The translations under genes and the position numbers were made by a program. A stretch of 64,000 nt of DNA from Malachius bipustulatus (lineage: Eukaryota; Arthropoda; Insecta; Coleoptera; Melyridae), in assembly GCA_910589415.1 (NCBI GenBank), contig OU342637.1, positions 24,093,162 through 24,157,161 of the forward strand. The letters run 5' to 3'. The notes beneath the pieces were generated by a model, which searched no databases, was not told the origin of the DNA, and saw nothing but the letters and a program-made list of their open reading frames with translations. Shown here one piece after another: positions 45,971 through 56,396 of the stretch. Within the stretch, counting starts at the first letter, position 1; every line of letters starts with the position of its first letter.

Positions 45971-47885
45971 TCCTTTTGAGTTGTTGTATAATTGATTTCA
46001 TGCTCATTAAGTGTTCGGCTAGCGAACATGATGGGCTTGTCTTTGCCTATTGGACCTTGCGAGAGTATGGCCCCAATTCCAAAATTGGATGCGTCCGTGG
46101 TTACGTTGAACGGTTTGTTAAAATCTGGGTAGATTAAAATTGGGGGGTTTATGATCATTCTCTTAATGGAATTAAAAGCTTCTATAAACTCTCTGGAATG
46201 GATAACCTTGTTGTTCTTTTTTAGACAAAGAGTTAGCGGTTTAGAAATAGTGGCGTAATTTTTTATAAATTTTCGGTAGTAGCCTGTAAGACCTAGAAAC
46301 GATTTAATCTGTTTCTGTGTGGTTGGTAGAGGGACGTCTTTAATTTTTTCTACTAGTTTCGGATTTGGTTTTATTCCATCAGTAGTTATCAGATGGCCTA
46401 GATATTCTACTTCGGTTAAACAAAATTCCGATTTTTCTAGCTGGACCTTAAACTTGTGATATCTAAGTCGCTGAAAAACGGTTTGTAGGTTTTTCAGGTG
46501 CTCCTCGAAATTCTTGCCCAAGACAATTATGTCGTCTAGGTACACCAGACATATTTTATCAATTAGTCCTTTGAGTACCTGGTTCATTACTCTGGCGAAA
46601 CAGGCCGGTGCATTTCGTAGCCCAAAAGGCATGCGAAGGAAATGCCAGTGCCCATTTTCTGTTGAGAAGGCAGTTTTATACTGATCTTTAGGATCTATTT
46701 CGATCTGCCAGTATCCGCTTTTCAAGTCTAACTTTGAAAACAGTGCAGAACCTCCAAGCAGATCCAATACTGTGGCGATGTTTGGTATCGGGTATTTGTC
46801 TTCGATGGTTTTTTCGTTTAATTTACGAAAATCAACCACCATCCGCCATGTCTTTTTGCCATGTTTATCGGGTTTCTTTGGGACTAAGAATATAGGTGAG
46901 TTGTATGGTGACTCACTTTCAACGATGATGTTTTGTCGTTTCATTTCATCTATTTGCTGGAAAATTTCTTTCCGTTGAGCATACGGGACACGATACGGTT
47001 TCGCAAAAACCACATCGTCGCATTTTAGGGGAATTTTATGTTTGGTATTATTAGTGAAGGTTAAGATATCACCGTCACGATAGAATATGTCGTGATAGTG
47101 TTCACACAATTTTTGAGCTGCGAATCTCTGTTCAGGGGGTAAATGATCTAATTCGAACGATGGTAAATTTGTATTTATGTTATCAAAAGTTCCCGTGTAG
47201 ACATTGCAAACGTCTACTTCGCTTTGGTCAATATGATGTGCGATTATTGGGTCGTCAAGTTTCGATATAGGGGTATTAGACGTTATTACCTTGCTTTTTC
47301 TTATTAGGGGTACCTGACAGTGGTAATTCCTTGCCGTAGTAATGGTTTCGGGAATTGTACCATGTTCGGTATTTTGATTTGGGATCAAAACCGTGCCTTT
47401 CTTTATTTTTATTGGAACTCGGATGGTTTCCGGTGACAAGGTTTTATAAACTATGTCATTTGCATTTGCAACGAGAGTATCATATTGTTTGAGTTCATGT
47501 GTCGTGTTATTCAATGTCAAGGTTCCATTCGCGTAATTTATACTAGCGTTTGTTACCTGTAAGACATCTGATCCGAGAAGAATGTCGAAGCTGTCGTGAA
47601 ATTTTACTATGAAGAATTTTATAAATTGACCTTCCTCTAGTAGGTCAACGACAACACATTTATTGTGATGTGACTGACTTCCAATTGTTTTTAAAACAAA
47701 CTTCTCTTCTTGAATGTAATCATAAAAATATTTGTAGGCTACATCGGGATTGATTAAGGAGTGCGTGGATCCCGTATCAATCATCAAATTGAAGTTGATG
47801 TGTGGGGGATAACAAAATTGCAAGCATGGTAATATTGGGCTAGGGAAATTGTCTATTGATTTGGTCCCGAGGCAGTTAGACGAAA
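45925..47885 (-). CDS. pol: pol, protease-reverse transcriptase-partial RNase H
   Basis: Entry is by -1 frameshift from gag near 47883; this frame is open across the end of gag and has no ATG of its own near the start. Counting from 47823, the aspartic protease motif DTGS is at residues 16-19 and ILLGSDVL near 81. RT motifs are LDLKSGYWQI at 365, MPFGLRNAP at 398 and the catalytic YLDD at 428-431. RNase H starts at PFNVTTDAS (D577) and KECL (E618), then the frame runs into ISIIQ and a stop at 45925. The remainder of RNase H, including its last catalytic residues, is gone, and integrase sequence begins in another frame over the same bases. This shows an internal deletion with a frameshift. The N-terminal enzymes look intact. 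Confidence 0.9.
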
Positions 47886-49253
47886 ATTTTCCACTGAAGG
47901 TGGCTCAGTTTCTTCGCCTTCACTGACATTTACATTCTCCTTAGAGACATTGGAATATTCCTGGGATACATAATCATTCGAGTATTGATTACTTTCGACA
48001 TTACCTTCCTCGTAATAATTTGGGTAATTCGAGTCCTCGTATGGTAAATCGACTTCGTCTACAGATTGTGGTTGCGTATGCAACTCTTCGGGGTGTCCTT
48101 CCATGAAATTTATTTGCGGTTTGGGCTGCCGCCAATTTCGGAAGTTGGTGTTTTGGGCCTGTGTACTATTGGGAAATCGATTGTTGGGTCGATAACCTAT
48201 TGACATAGGGGTTGGTCTATTACTTTGAGCGTTATTTCTGCTAAATTGGCCATTAGGTTGGAACACATTTCGTTGGAACGATGGATGTTCCGGGCGAGTT
48301 CCGAATTGATTTGGAAGATTTGGAATTGTTCTATTCATAGGGAAAGATTGGTTATTCCTAAAGAAAGAGTTCGTGTTGGGCGAAAATTGCCTAGTTACGA
48401 TTGGATTTTTTTGAGGAACGGGAGGCGTGACTTTAACAGGAGGCCTTTGAACTTTATCCTGAGGATGTTTACTTATGTAATTTAGAACAATTTTGGTTGC
48501 TTCATTAAGGGACCTAGGGGACCTGACATCTAAAATAGTCTGTAGCATCGGCTGGCAGTTGCTATATAAAACTTCTAACGCCGTCTGCTCGTTAATTTCT
48601 TTATGAATTATTTTTTGATTATTGCTAATGTCGTCGTCCATGGTAACCTTTATGTCTAATTGTGATTGGAGGGATTTGATTCTTTCTATAAAATCGTTTA
48701 AATTTTCATTATACCTGATTCTCAGCATTTTAAACTGATGGGCTAAAATTTTCCTATCTGTAAGGTCGCTAAATTTATTTCTCAGGGCATCTTTTAATGT
48801 CGGCCAATCGGTTATATCGGGTCGGCAAATTACAAAATCGTTAGCATCACCTATCAATTTACTGCAAATTAAACAATATACATAATTATTAAGAGTGACG
48901 TCAGTGGTATTTCCATATTTTTGGAAATAAGGTTCAACCTTCAAAATGAAACTTTCTAGTGCCAAAGGTTTGCCATCAAATTTCGGAAGAATTTCTCCGT
49001 AACTTCTAGCCGCGGAGATTAAATTTTCTGTCGAGGGTTGGACTGCATTTGCACCGTCACTAGTTGTTGGGGGTGCCATTTTTGAGTGGAAATCTAGGTT
49101 TGCTAATGGGTTCTTTCTTTGCTTTAACCTTTGCGCAATGGACAATGTATCGAGAGAAATTTCCAAATTGTCTACGACTGGGTTTTGTGGTCCGTCTTCG
49201 CTTGACGAATCGTATACGCTCTCAGAATCGCTTACTTTGTCTGAGTTACTCAT
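47853..49253 (-). CDS. gag: gag structural polyprotein
   Basis: The frame starts at an ATG at 49253 and is intact for 466 codons. An acidic serine-rich N-terminus precedes a capsid-like region (about residues 85-260), with ILPKFDGKPLALESFI and the helix-rich NENLNDFIERIKSLQSQ segment typical of Gypsy-type Gag. This is followed by an asparagine/arginine/proline-rich basic stretch with NRPTPMSIGYRPNNRF (about residues 270-390) and an acidic tail. No CCHC zinc knuckle is present; errantiviral Gags characteristically use a basic Arg/Asn-rich region instead. The protein would assemble particles and bind genomic RNA. The stop at 47853-47855 follows the slippery heptamer by about nine codons. Confidence 0.9.
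   Translation of the reverse strand: MSNSDKVSDSESVYDSSSEDGPQNPVVDNLEISLDTLSIAQRLKQRKNPLANLDFHSKMAPPTTSDGANAVQPSTENLISAARSYGEILPKFDGKPLALESFILKVEPYFQKYGNTTDVTLNNYVYCLICSKLIGDANDFVICRPDITDWPTLKDALRNKFSDLTDRKILAHQFKMLRIRYNENLNDFIERIKSLQSQLDIKVTMDDDISNNQKIIHKEINEQTALEVLYSNCQPMLQTILDVRSPRSLNEATKIVLNYISKHPQDKVQRPPVKVTPPVPQKNPIVTRQFSPNTNSFFRNNQSFPMNRTIPNLPNQFGTRPEHPSFQRNVFQPNGQFSRNNAQSNRPTPMSIGYRPNNRFPNSTQAQNTNFRNWRQPKPQINFMEGHPEELHTQPQSVDEVDLPYEDSNYPNYYEEGNVESNQYSNDYVSQEYSNVSKENVNVSEGEETEPPSVENFRLTASGPNQ
47883..47889 (-). promoter_or_regulatory. -1 ribosomal frameshift site A AAT TTT
   Basis: On the minus strand in the gag frame the sequence is GAA AAT TTT, giving a canonical X XXY YYZ heptamer (A AAT TTT) nine codons before the gag stop. 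A shift of -1 here enters exactly the frame that carries protease and RT. I did not evaluate a downstream stimulatory structure. Confidence 0.78.
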
Positions 49254-49948
49254 TAATTAATTTATTGCATTATCAAGTTAACTGCTTATCGATTTATCAG
49301 GTTAAGACTCAAGTGACCACAAAAGTTCAAATTATATGGACAATATAGAGCGATAAGAAAAAATATTGGGGTAAAAACTTATAATCTACAAAAATAAAAT
49401 AATAGCAATAAAATTTAAATAGTAATGAAAATGCTTGTAATTTCGAATATACTGTACGGCCAGTCTCATCCGTATCAGAGGGGGTACTTAAGTCCACAGT
49501 ACATCAAAAGTAACAAGAATTTTAGTTTTACGATGTTCAAAAAATAAAATAAAAATCCTTTAAAATTAAAATATGCACAGTAAATAATATAGGGTGATAT
49601 AAAATATATATGTACAGGTTTTTATTACGTAAGTGTAATAGAATTGGAAATCTAGAGTTATAAAAATTACGAGAAAAATTATCTCTATTAAACTTTCCTT
49701 AACTTCATAAAAGATGTAATCTGAATTGAAAATTTATTTGGTAAAATCAAGCTGTAGAAAAATAAAATTCCTAGAGATGCAATGGTTGCATGTTATTCAC
49801 AAATTAATTAATATTTAATTGCTAATTTCGATTTAAATTATAGTAATAATTGAAAATAGTTTTTAATCATTCGCTTAGGTTCGTTTTACTTCGTGCGTCA
49901 ATATTTAAATATTTTTCTGACCTTTGTCTTGCTTTAAAGTTGCTGAAG

Positions 49949-50156
49949 TTGCTGCGGGGAGACCTCGCCTCTGCGGGGTTGCTCGTACCGTCTTGGTTGT
50001 TGCGGGGAGACCTCACCTCTGTGGGGTTGCTCGTACCGTCTTGGATGTTGCGGGGAGACCTCGTCTGCTGCGGGGTTGCTCTTTCCGGCTTTTGGATGCG
50101 GGGAGACCTCGTCTGATGCGGGGTTGCTCTTTCCGGCTTCTGGATGCGGGGTTCGC
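49949..50156 (-). repeat. Leader tandem repeat, four ~50-bp units
   Basis: Between the primer site and gag, a unit containing GCGGGGAGACCTCG and GCGGGGTTGCTC is repeated about four times (two units with CGTACCGTCTTGG, two with TTTCCGGCTT). It is far more GC-rich than the rest of the leader. A role as packaging signal or regulator element is possible but unproven. Confidence 0.9.
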
Positions 50157-50223
50157 TGGATCTTCGTAGTCCTTGATGCTCGAACTTCACTGAACTGCAC
50201 ACTAATTTTAGGAACCACGAAAA

Positions 50224-50241
50224 TCCGCCAAGACTGCGCCA
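50224..50241 (-). promoter_or_regulatory. tRNA primer binding site (tRNA-Ser-like)
   Basis: The last T of the 5' LTR plus the next bases read TGGCGCAGTCTTGGCGG on the minus strand. The first ten bases match the primer site used by 17.6/297-type errantiviruses (complementary to tRNA-Ser). The overlap of one base with the LTR is also typical. Confidence 0.75.
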
Positions 50242-50621
50242 GTTATGTTTTAACTTCCCAAATATGCCTTTTTAAAAAGGTTGAATTTTATTTAGGGAAA
50301 GGATAAAACTTTGAAGACTACTACAGTAATAGACGATGTCCGTGAACTGCGAATTATATTTTCAAGTAGGTTTTACACTTTAGATTAATACTAAATAGCA
50401 ATAGGCTATGCCCGTAAACTACGATGTGTCCTAGTCGAAGATATAAAGTAGACTTAATTATAAAATAAAATCTAGGAGCTAACTTGCTGCTGCTATCCAA
50501 GTTTACAAGTGTTTATTTACTTGGTCAGCAGGACGATGCCACCGTGGGACTAGGATGCTAGTGAAGAATACGCAACGTTGCATTTATTTATTGCAAGTGG
50601 CGTGATCTCATCCTGATGACT
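50241..50621 (-). repeat. 5' LTR of the errantivirus-like element
   Basis: 381-bp copy identical by eye to 42520-42900, followed outward by the second CTGT at 50622-50625. Confidence 0.93.
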
Positions 50622-50625
50622 CTGT

Positions 50626-52116
50626 GACAGAATGTTGACTCTTTTTAACTATTGCTGACACGTGAATCGTTTTGTTTGTCCAAATAAGCTAGAATTTCAC
50701 ATTGGGGCATTCTCTGAATGTATCCCTTGAAATTCGCATGGAAGTGACTTGTGAAAAGCAATAAACGAGTATTTGTATAGTCTGTTTTGTCGCAGGATAA
50801 TAGGAAACGTAACAGATGTTTGATATGAGGAACACTAACACTTCCTTTATAGAATATTATATAGAATGAAAAAGAGAGACGAGGATTGAGAATTATTTGA
50901 TGCCGTGATTCTTCATCGATGCTTCTTATAATAATTCTGACAAAATCTCCCCTTTACTGTGATTAAAATCGAAAAACTTTCACGAAATCACAGGACGATT
51001 TTTCTTTCAGTTTGACTAGAGACCATACAGCGTTTATAATAATTGTTTGTTATTCTAAAAGACAGCGGTCATTGTAAAATACAGTAGCACTCGTAGAGTC
51101 ACGACGACGGGAAACAGAACAGGAAAATTCAATAAATTACCGAACGATAAATCACCCGGGGGCAAATATGCACGAGATAGAACTGTGAACGCGTGTAGTC
51201 ACCCGGGAACTATTTTTCACATCGGACGCGTATCATAAACAAGCCAAGTCTATCATCGAGCAGATTTTAGATTTCGAACGCGGATTTCCCTTCGACATAT
51301 CACCATTCATATTCCGACCTGTGCCTAGGAGACTCCTCATGGCTCAGAGCACTTTTCCATATTTCCAACTCTATATTCCATTCCAAACGTTTTTAGTTTC
51401 GGACTGGATGTGAAACTGATTGATGTTTGTAAGCTCGAGGCGGCTTGGTGTCGTTTAGGTGTACATAAAGTTAGCTTTAAATGTCACAAAATAAATTTAT
51501 CACAAATTATAAGCTAGTAGTCGTATCGACTACTGAAAAGGCAATATCGGTGATCGCGTCAAAATTGTGGCATAAACAAACTTCGAGTGAATGTCTCATC
51601 CACCACTTTTGCAAGCAGCTTAATTATGAAGAGATTTAGAATGATTGCTGAGATGATTCCATATCCAGTGTATAATGCAGGTCCAGTTATGGATTCAAAA
51701 TTAATTTGCAGTGTGTGGTTCCAATTGCTCCAGTGGACATCAGGGTACGCTTCATGATTTTGTTTTGCAGTAGGTAAGCTTCGCAGCAGGATTGGTAGAC
51801 TCACAGGCTTAGATTGTCGATAATTATCTCTCAATGATCCATGATCCGAGTGGCAGGATCGTCATGTGCTAACAACGTAGGGTGAAGGGCTTCAAACAGT
51901 TGAACACATAAACGATATTAAGTCATGATTTCAATTTACTATTTCTATTTTGAGTTGATTTAGTTTACTACCGGCCAATGCCGTCTTCATAGAAACATCA
52001 GGCATGTTCCTAAGAATAATAAAATACTTTCTTGAGTGAGATTCTATATTACAGAATCTCACCAGTTCCTTTACGACTCTTACAGAAGATGGAACATTTT
52101 TCTAGCCAAACCTTTG
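50626..52116. other. Noncoding stretch; one unexplained frame
   Basis: Mostly unremarkable DNA, with a more complex, GC-balanced block at 51060-51340 that contains two CACCCGGG sites. It includes the unassigned minus-strand frame described separately at 51559. Confidence 0.45.
51559..51834 (-). CDS. Unrecognised ~91-residue frame with a C-terminal membrane segment
   Basis: Minus-strand frame ending in TGA at 51559. It reads smoothly, with a mixed N-terminal half (LPILLRSLPTAKQN, HWSNWNHTLQINF) and then a strongly hydrophobic helix (TGYGIISAIILNLFIIKLLA), ending shortly after. The frame extends upstream of the listed start for about ten more codons to a stop (RSCHSDHGS before LRDNY). Composition is more protein-like than most chance frames here. 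No family is recognised. It could be a terminal exon of an unknown gene, a decayed element or chance; no splice acceptor is certain. Confidence 0.2.
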   Translation of the reverse strand: MRDNYRQSKPVSLPILLRSLPTAKQNHEAYPDVHWSNWNHTLQINFESITGPALYTGYGIISAIILNLFIIKLLAKVVDETFTRSLFMPQF

Positions 52117-52222
52117 AAATCCTAATTGATTGCGGGCTGTTGTGCCGAGGTCCATGGAGATTTGCTAGGGGAGTATTTTTACCATGGACCACAGCACAAC
52201 AGCCCGGAATCAATTACGATTT
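52117..52222. repeat. Short foldback repeat (copy 2)
   Basis: The left arm AAATCCTAATTGATTGCGGG continues into CTGTTGTGCCG-GGTCCATGG. The right arm mirrors it and ends at 52222. It is the same family as 7771-7889, with matching arm ends and the shared right-flank motif CGTGAAAGCCTA. Just outside, CACATCAATAGA / TCTATTGATGTG forms another small hairpin. Confidence 0.8.
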
Positions 52223-52593
52223 CAATGGAAGCAGATCGTGAAAGCCTAAACACATCAATAGAGTCTATTGATGTGTGAGTCTATTAAATAGACACCTACT
52301 CACAAATTTTACAGTGTTGGCTGGAAAATCGATACTATTTTAATAATAATTCCAAAAACAACTATCAAAATTCTAACAGACCAAGGCTTAATAACTGAAA
52401 TATTACTGATTATTTAATAATAATAAATAACAAAAGTAGGTCGTAACAAAGTTAACTAACAAAACTAGCCTGCTAGGTGGGTTCGGAGAATTACTCGATC
52501 GCCCATAACAGTTGTCATGCTGGCAGTGCCTGAAACTCCAATCGAGAGGAGCTTCCAATATCCAACAGCAGAGCCTTCCAGAGTACCAAATCA

Positions 52594-52637
52594 AGCACAG
52601 ACACGTGTTTCGTTCTACTGGAACTCATCAGTGTGCT
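52594..52637 (-). ncRNA. Minimal type-I hammerhead ribozyme motif
   Basis: Read on the minus strand from 52637: stem I strand AGCACA; core CTGATGA; stem II GTTC-CAGTA-GAAC (4 bp, 5-base loop); core GAAA; a very short stem III (AC-ACGT-GT, with A of GAAA pairing to T of GTC); cleavage triplet GTC; then the return strand TGTGCT, fully complementary to AGCACA. All invariant core positions are present. Short-stem-III hammerheads of this form are reported in Penelope-like elements and related satellites, where they process RNA. A decayed second motif lies about 300 bp away in the same orientation. Confidence 0.85.
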
Positions 52638-52893
52638 GCATCTGGAGTGTCTGGAGGATGCTGTCGGATGAACGGAAGCCGGCCCCTCTTAAGCTAAGAA
52701 TTAACACTTATTACTGATTATGTTGCTGGCTCCAGCTGTATAAACGCAGAACTGCTTTCGTCATAAGATATTATCACATAAGACATAAGACTTATTATGA
52801 GAGTAAAATATAACTGCCCGCTGATGGATGGATGATAAATGAAACACTAATGTTTAAAAAAATTATACTGTACTGTGATGGATAATATAGAAG

Positions 52894-52940
52894 TTACACG
52901 TGTTTCGCTACTTTTAAAGTAGCATTTTCAGACGTATGTA
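52894..52940 (-). ncRNA. Degenerate hammerhead motif
   Basis: On the minus strand: CTGAAAA in place of CTGATGA; a strong stem II (GCTACTT...AAGTAGC); GAAA; and CACGTGT as in the neighbouring motif; but GTA instead of GTC at the cleavage position and a weak stem I. The G8 equivalent of the core is lost, so it is predicted inactive. Confidence 0.6.
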
Positions 52941-53049
52941 TACAGGGTGTTATTAAAGTATGTGGCCAAACTCCTAGGGATGCTTCTTTAAGTGATTTTA
53001 AGAAGAAAAGTTCATACACCTAAACATGGGTCCAAAAATGCATAGTTTT

Positions 53050-53757
53050 TACGATCAATCTCGAAAACGGTGTCAAATATTTTCATGAAATTTTGAAGGC
53101 ATGTTAAGTACACAGGGGACATATTTTACAATATTTTGGCATATTTTTCTTAACCCTCTTTTGAGGGGTGGGATGACTTTGCGATTTTAAATAGAAACCC
53201 TTGTTTTATTGCAGATTCGAATATTATGGCTGAAAATATGTAGGAAATTGCTCTCCCCTCCCCACTCCTTGTAGATGGGGTGGGAGTTGAATCTAAAATT
53301 TTACTGCTAAACCCTTACTTTTTATTGCAGATTCGGATTTTACGACCAAAAATACGTAGGATTTGTTTGTTACATTTTTTACGATTTATGAGAGAAGGCA
53401 AAAAATTTTTGTTCCCCTTGATTACTGAAACTGAACGAAAAAGTTCATGAATCGAGAAAAAAAATTAAGATAAACTCTACTTATTTTTAGTCACAAAATC
53501 AGAATCTGGAATAAAAATTAGGGTTCCTAAATAAAATTTGAAATTTGACCCCGCTCCACCTCCAAGAATGGGAGAGGGGGAAGCATTTGTAACCGTAAAA
53601 TCCAAATCTGCAATAAAAAATAAGTTTTCCTTTTAAAATTTCAAAGTCACCCCCGACCCCTCAAAAGAGGTTGAAGGGAAATATGTCAAAAACATCGTAA
53701 AATATGACCCCCCCTTGTACTTACCAAAATTGTTGAAACCGTTTTCGCGATATCGCA
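53050..53757. repeat. Foldback repeat, ~350-bp imperfect arms
   Basis: TCGAAAACGGTGTCAA at 53060 pairs with the reverse complement near 53750. CATATTTTACAATATTTTGG near 53129 pairs near 53700. CTCTTTTGAGGGGTGGG near 53156 pairs with CCCGACCCCTCAAAAGAGG. TTTTATTGCAGATTCG pairs with AATCTGCAATAAAAA near 53610. The centre is near 53400. It begins about 110 bp after a TACAGGGTG motif at 52940. No coding frame is retained. Confidence 0.72.
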
Positions 53758-56396
53758 TTGTACCTAACACTTTAAAATCGTCAGGTATAAATGACAAAAA
53801 ATTTTCGAGTCGAATTTTGATTATTTGGGGTCCAAGCCCGCTTGATTAAATGATAAAGTTTACCATATTTTAATGTTAATTAGATCAAAGATGTCTTGAC
53901 AGGAGCATTCTTTTTGTTTACAGTGTTCGATAAAGTACCTCTTCTGCACAAGTACCTCTTCTGCACGAAATATCGGAAAATTAAATCAATAAAACTTGCT
54001 CAGAAATCAAAATTATGCAAGCATGCCGAATTTCATAACAATCGGCTTTTTTTTAATTTTGTTTCAGAAAAATCAGTAAAGAATATTTTTTTGAAAAAAT
54101 TCTTACGGAAATCACACATTAATAACAAACCTATAAAATATCATCTGCGCTAAAATCTTAAGTCTAGAACTTAAGTTTCCAAGGCATTATTTTAATTAGT
54201 CTTAGAAATTAATAACATTCGTTTGGAACACATATTGTAGAAAACGCCAACGCCACTATTACTGAAGTATTCGAATCAATGTATTTCTATACTTCAGAAA
54301 AGGGGGATCGATAATTACAGAATTCCAAAAGAAAATATGGAAGTTTTTGCAAAAAATGTAAGAAAAATCAAAGTAAGCTGATATGGTTGAAAATTATGGC
54401 ATGCATGCATGCATAATTTTAAATTCTGAGTCACTTTTGTAAATAAATTTTACCTGCTTGATTTATTAAATATGAAAATATGGTAAAATTACATATCTAA
54501 TCAAACAGGCCCCAGATGGTCAAATTTCAACTCAATTACATTAGTAATAATTACATTTTCAAATTTTGCCGTTCACATTTCACCGGTACCAACCGTACCT
54601 ACCTATTGAATATTTTCAGGTAGTAAGTATGTGATTAAAACATAATGGAATATTTCAAATGAGTTTCAGTCAACGTGAAATCAAATCAACCTTCATGATC
54701 AACCTACATAGAATAATATAACAACGTTTCAACATTATCTTAATGTGGAGTAATTTTCGTTCAGTAGCGGCGTTTAAAAGCAATCGTTTTACGCTTTCTG
54801 GTTTTGGTTCCAGTACTTCTTGTCGTGTTTCTCTCCCGGTTACATATTCCAGAGTTGTTCAAACTCCGAATTTAATAAGCTGACATTGCATTATTCCCCG
54901 ACTCAAATTTACGACACATTCATTCTAAATTGGACAGACAGTATTCCACTTCGTGCGACATATCCGCTCTCGATTCGTGGACATACTCTATTTTTTTATT
55001 ATTTATTTCGTGTAGTTATTCGATTCCAACTCGCTGAAACTATTTCATCCGCTGCTGACGTTGTACAAGTATTCACGCTCCAATGTTTATCTCCTTTTCG
55101 AGGCTCGTTTCTGGTCCAACCTCTAAACTTCCACTTCCACCTCATGGACGCGGCCGTAGCGTATATTCACTCACTTCGAAACTTTTTATGTACTTAATAA
55201 CTCCAGAACCTGCAGGGAAATAGGTAGAGGTGTATGTTGTATGTGTGAAATTAAGTTTGTATCGGAAATGATTGATTGCATACTCCACTCAGTTGTTTGT
55301 TGTTCTATCAAGGAAACCGTTTAGGAAACTTCTTTAATATCCTTCTGTTGGTTTTATGACAGACTATCTATAGTCGGATGAGGTGGGAGGATTTACTCTT
55401 TTAATTTGGTAACAATGCTGTGATATAATTTTTTTTATAATGATTCATGCTTCTAGACAAAGAGAAGAAGAATTAATGCTAGACGTTGTTAAACGTTGTC
55501 AAGCCGTCAATGATTTTAGAGTTTCTTCTCATATAAAGTTGAAAACGGATCGTAGTTACTGGCTTTCAGTGAAGGGGATTTGAAACTAGAAGGATATGTT
55601 TCACTGAAAGTATAAATTTTATCCTTTGACGTTCGCCATCATCAATAAGCAGGACACAATTTTTCATGTGCGTCGTGTTCCCCCTATTAATCATCGGACA
55701 GATGGGTCATGTCGTGCGCTCGTTTTATTTGGAGTAATGTTTTCCAATATTCAATAAATATTTATCTGTCATTTCGCTTTTTCTTCTTCATATATTCAAT
55801 AGCAGCTGTCCAACTTAAACTCGGAACTCTGCTGGATCCTGGATAGTACGATAGTTTAATTATTCATCAGAGTAACGACTTGTTCTTTTGATGTAGGATT
55901 TATTATGTAAATCAGCATTCGAGATGGATGAAACACTTTCTAGATGGATGGAACTGGTATTATTTCCTCTCTGAACTACCTTGTACTTTTATCATTCTGG
56001 CTCAAACGTCTACTTCTTTCACAAAATCTAGTCTGATACAGACAATTCTAACTTAAATTGTATCACCTATCTACCACCGCTATGACCGACTCCTTAAAAA
56101 ATTACTCAATCATTAAATCATCACTTAGCAAAAATAACTTGCTTCGACCCATAGTCAAGATAAAAACACCGGCTTGTTCATATATCGTTATAGTTCGTAC
56201 TACCTGCCAATTAGGTACAAAATACTTCGGACTTGATCGTTTTTATTCGATTGAATTTGAAGATGAGAAAAACAATTCGAACGGCTAACGAATAATAAAT
56301 CGAAATAGAATTTCCAGATAATTCTTGTGATTCAATTCAGTATTTTATTTTTTCTACTAGTGACTTTCTATCTTGCGATTTTTCGACTTCATCTTT
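53758..56396. other. Noncoding stretch, nothing recognised
   Basis: AT-rich. A plus-strand 125-codon frame at 54820-55197 matches no family and is not supported as a gene. No long repeat was recognised. Confidence 0.5.

Larger units (their letters stand above)
42520..50621 (-). mobile_element. Errantivirus-like Ty3/Gypsy endogenous retrovirus, 8,102 bp
   Basis: On the minus strand the order is LTR, primer site, leader with tandem repeats, gag, pol (protease, RT, part of RNase H, integrase), env, polypurine tract, LTR. The 381-bp LTRs look identical, and CTGT flanks both ends (42516-42519, 50622-50625). The LTR ends (AGTCATC...CATAACT) and the primer site beginning TGGCGCAGTC are of the 17.6/297/ZAM type of errantivirus. 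Three lesions make it defective: an internal deletion in RNase H, one in-frame stop in env and a shortened D-to-E spacing in integrase. The insertion is recent and lies in the sense opposite to the host exon. Confidence 0.93.

Noticed and set aside
49850..50218. Several repeat-rich frames on both strands in the proviral leader
   Set aside because: Produced by the four ~50-bp leader repeats; gag starts downstream with its own ATG.
54820..55197. 125-codon plus-strand frame
   Set aside because: No recognisable motif, no splice context, and composition typical of chance frames.
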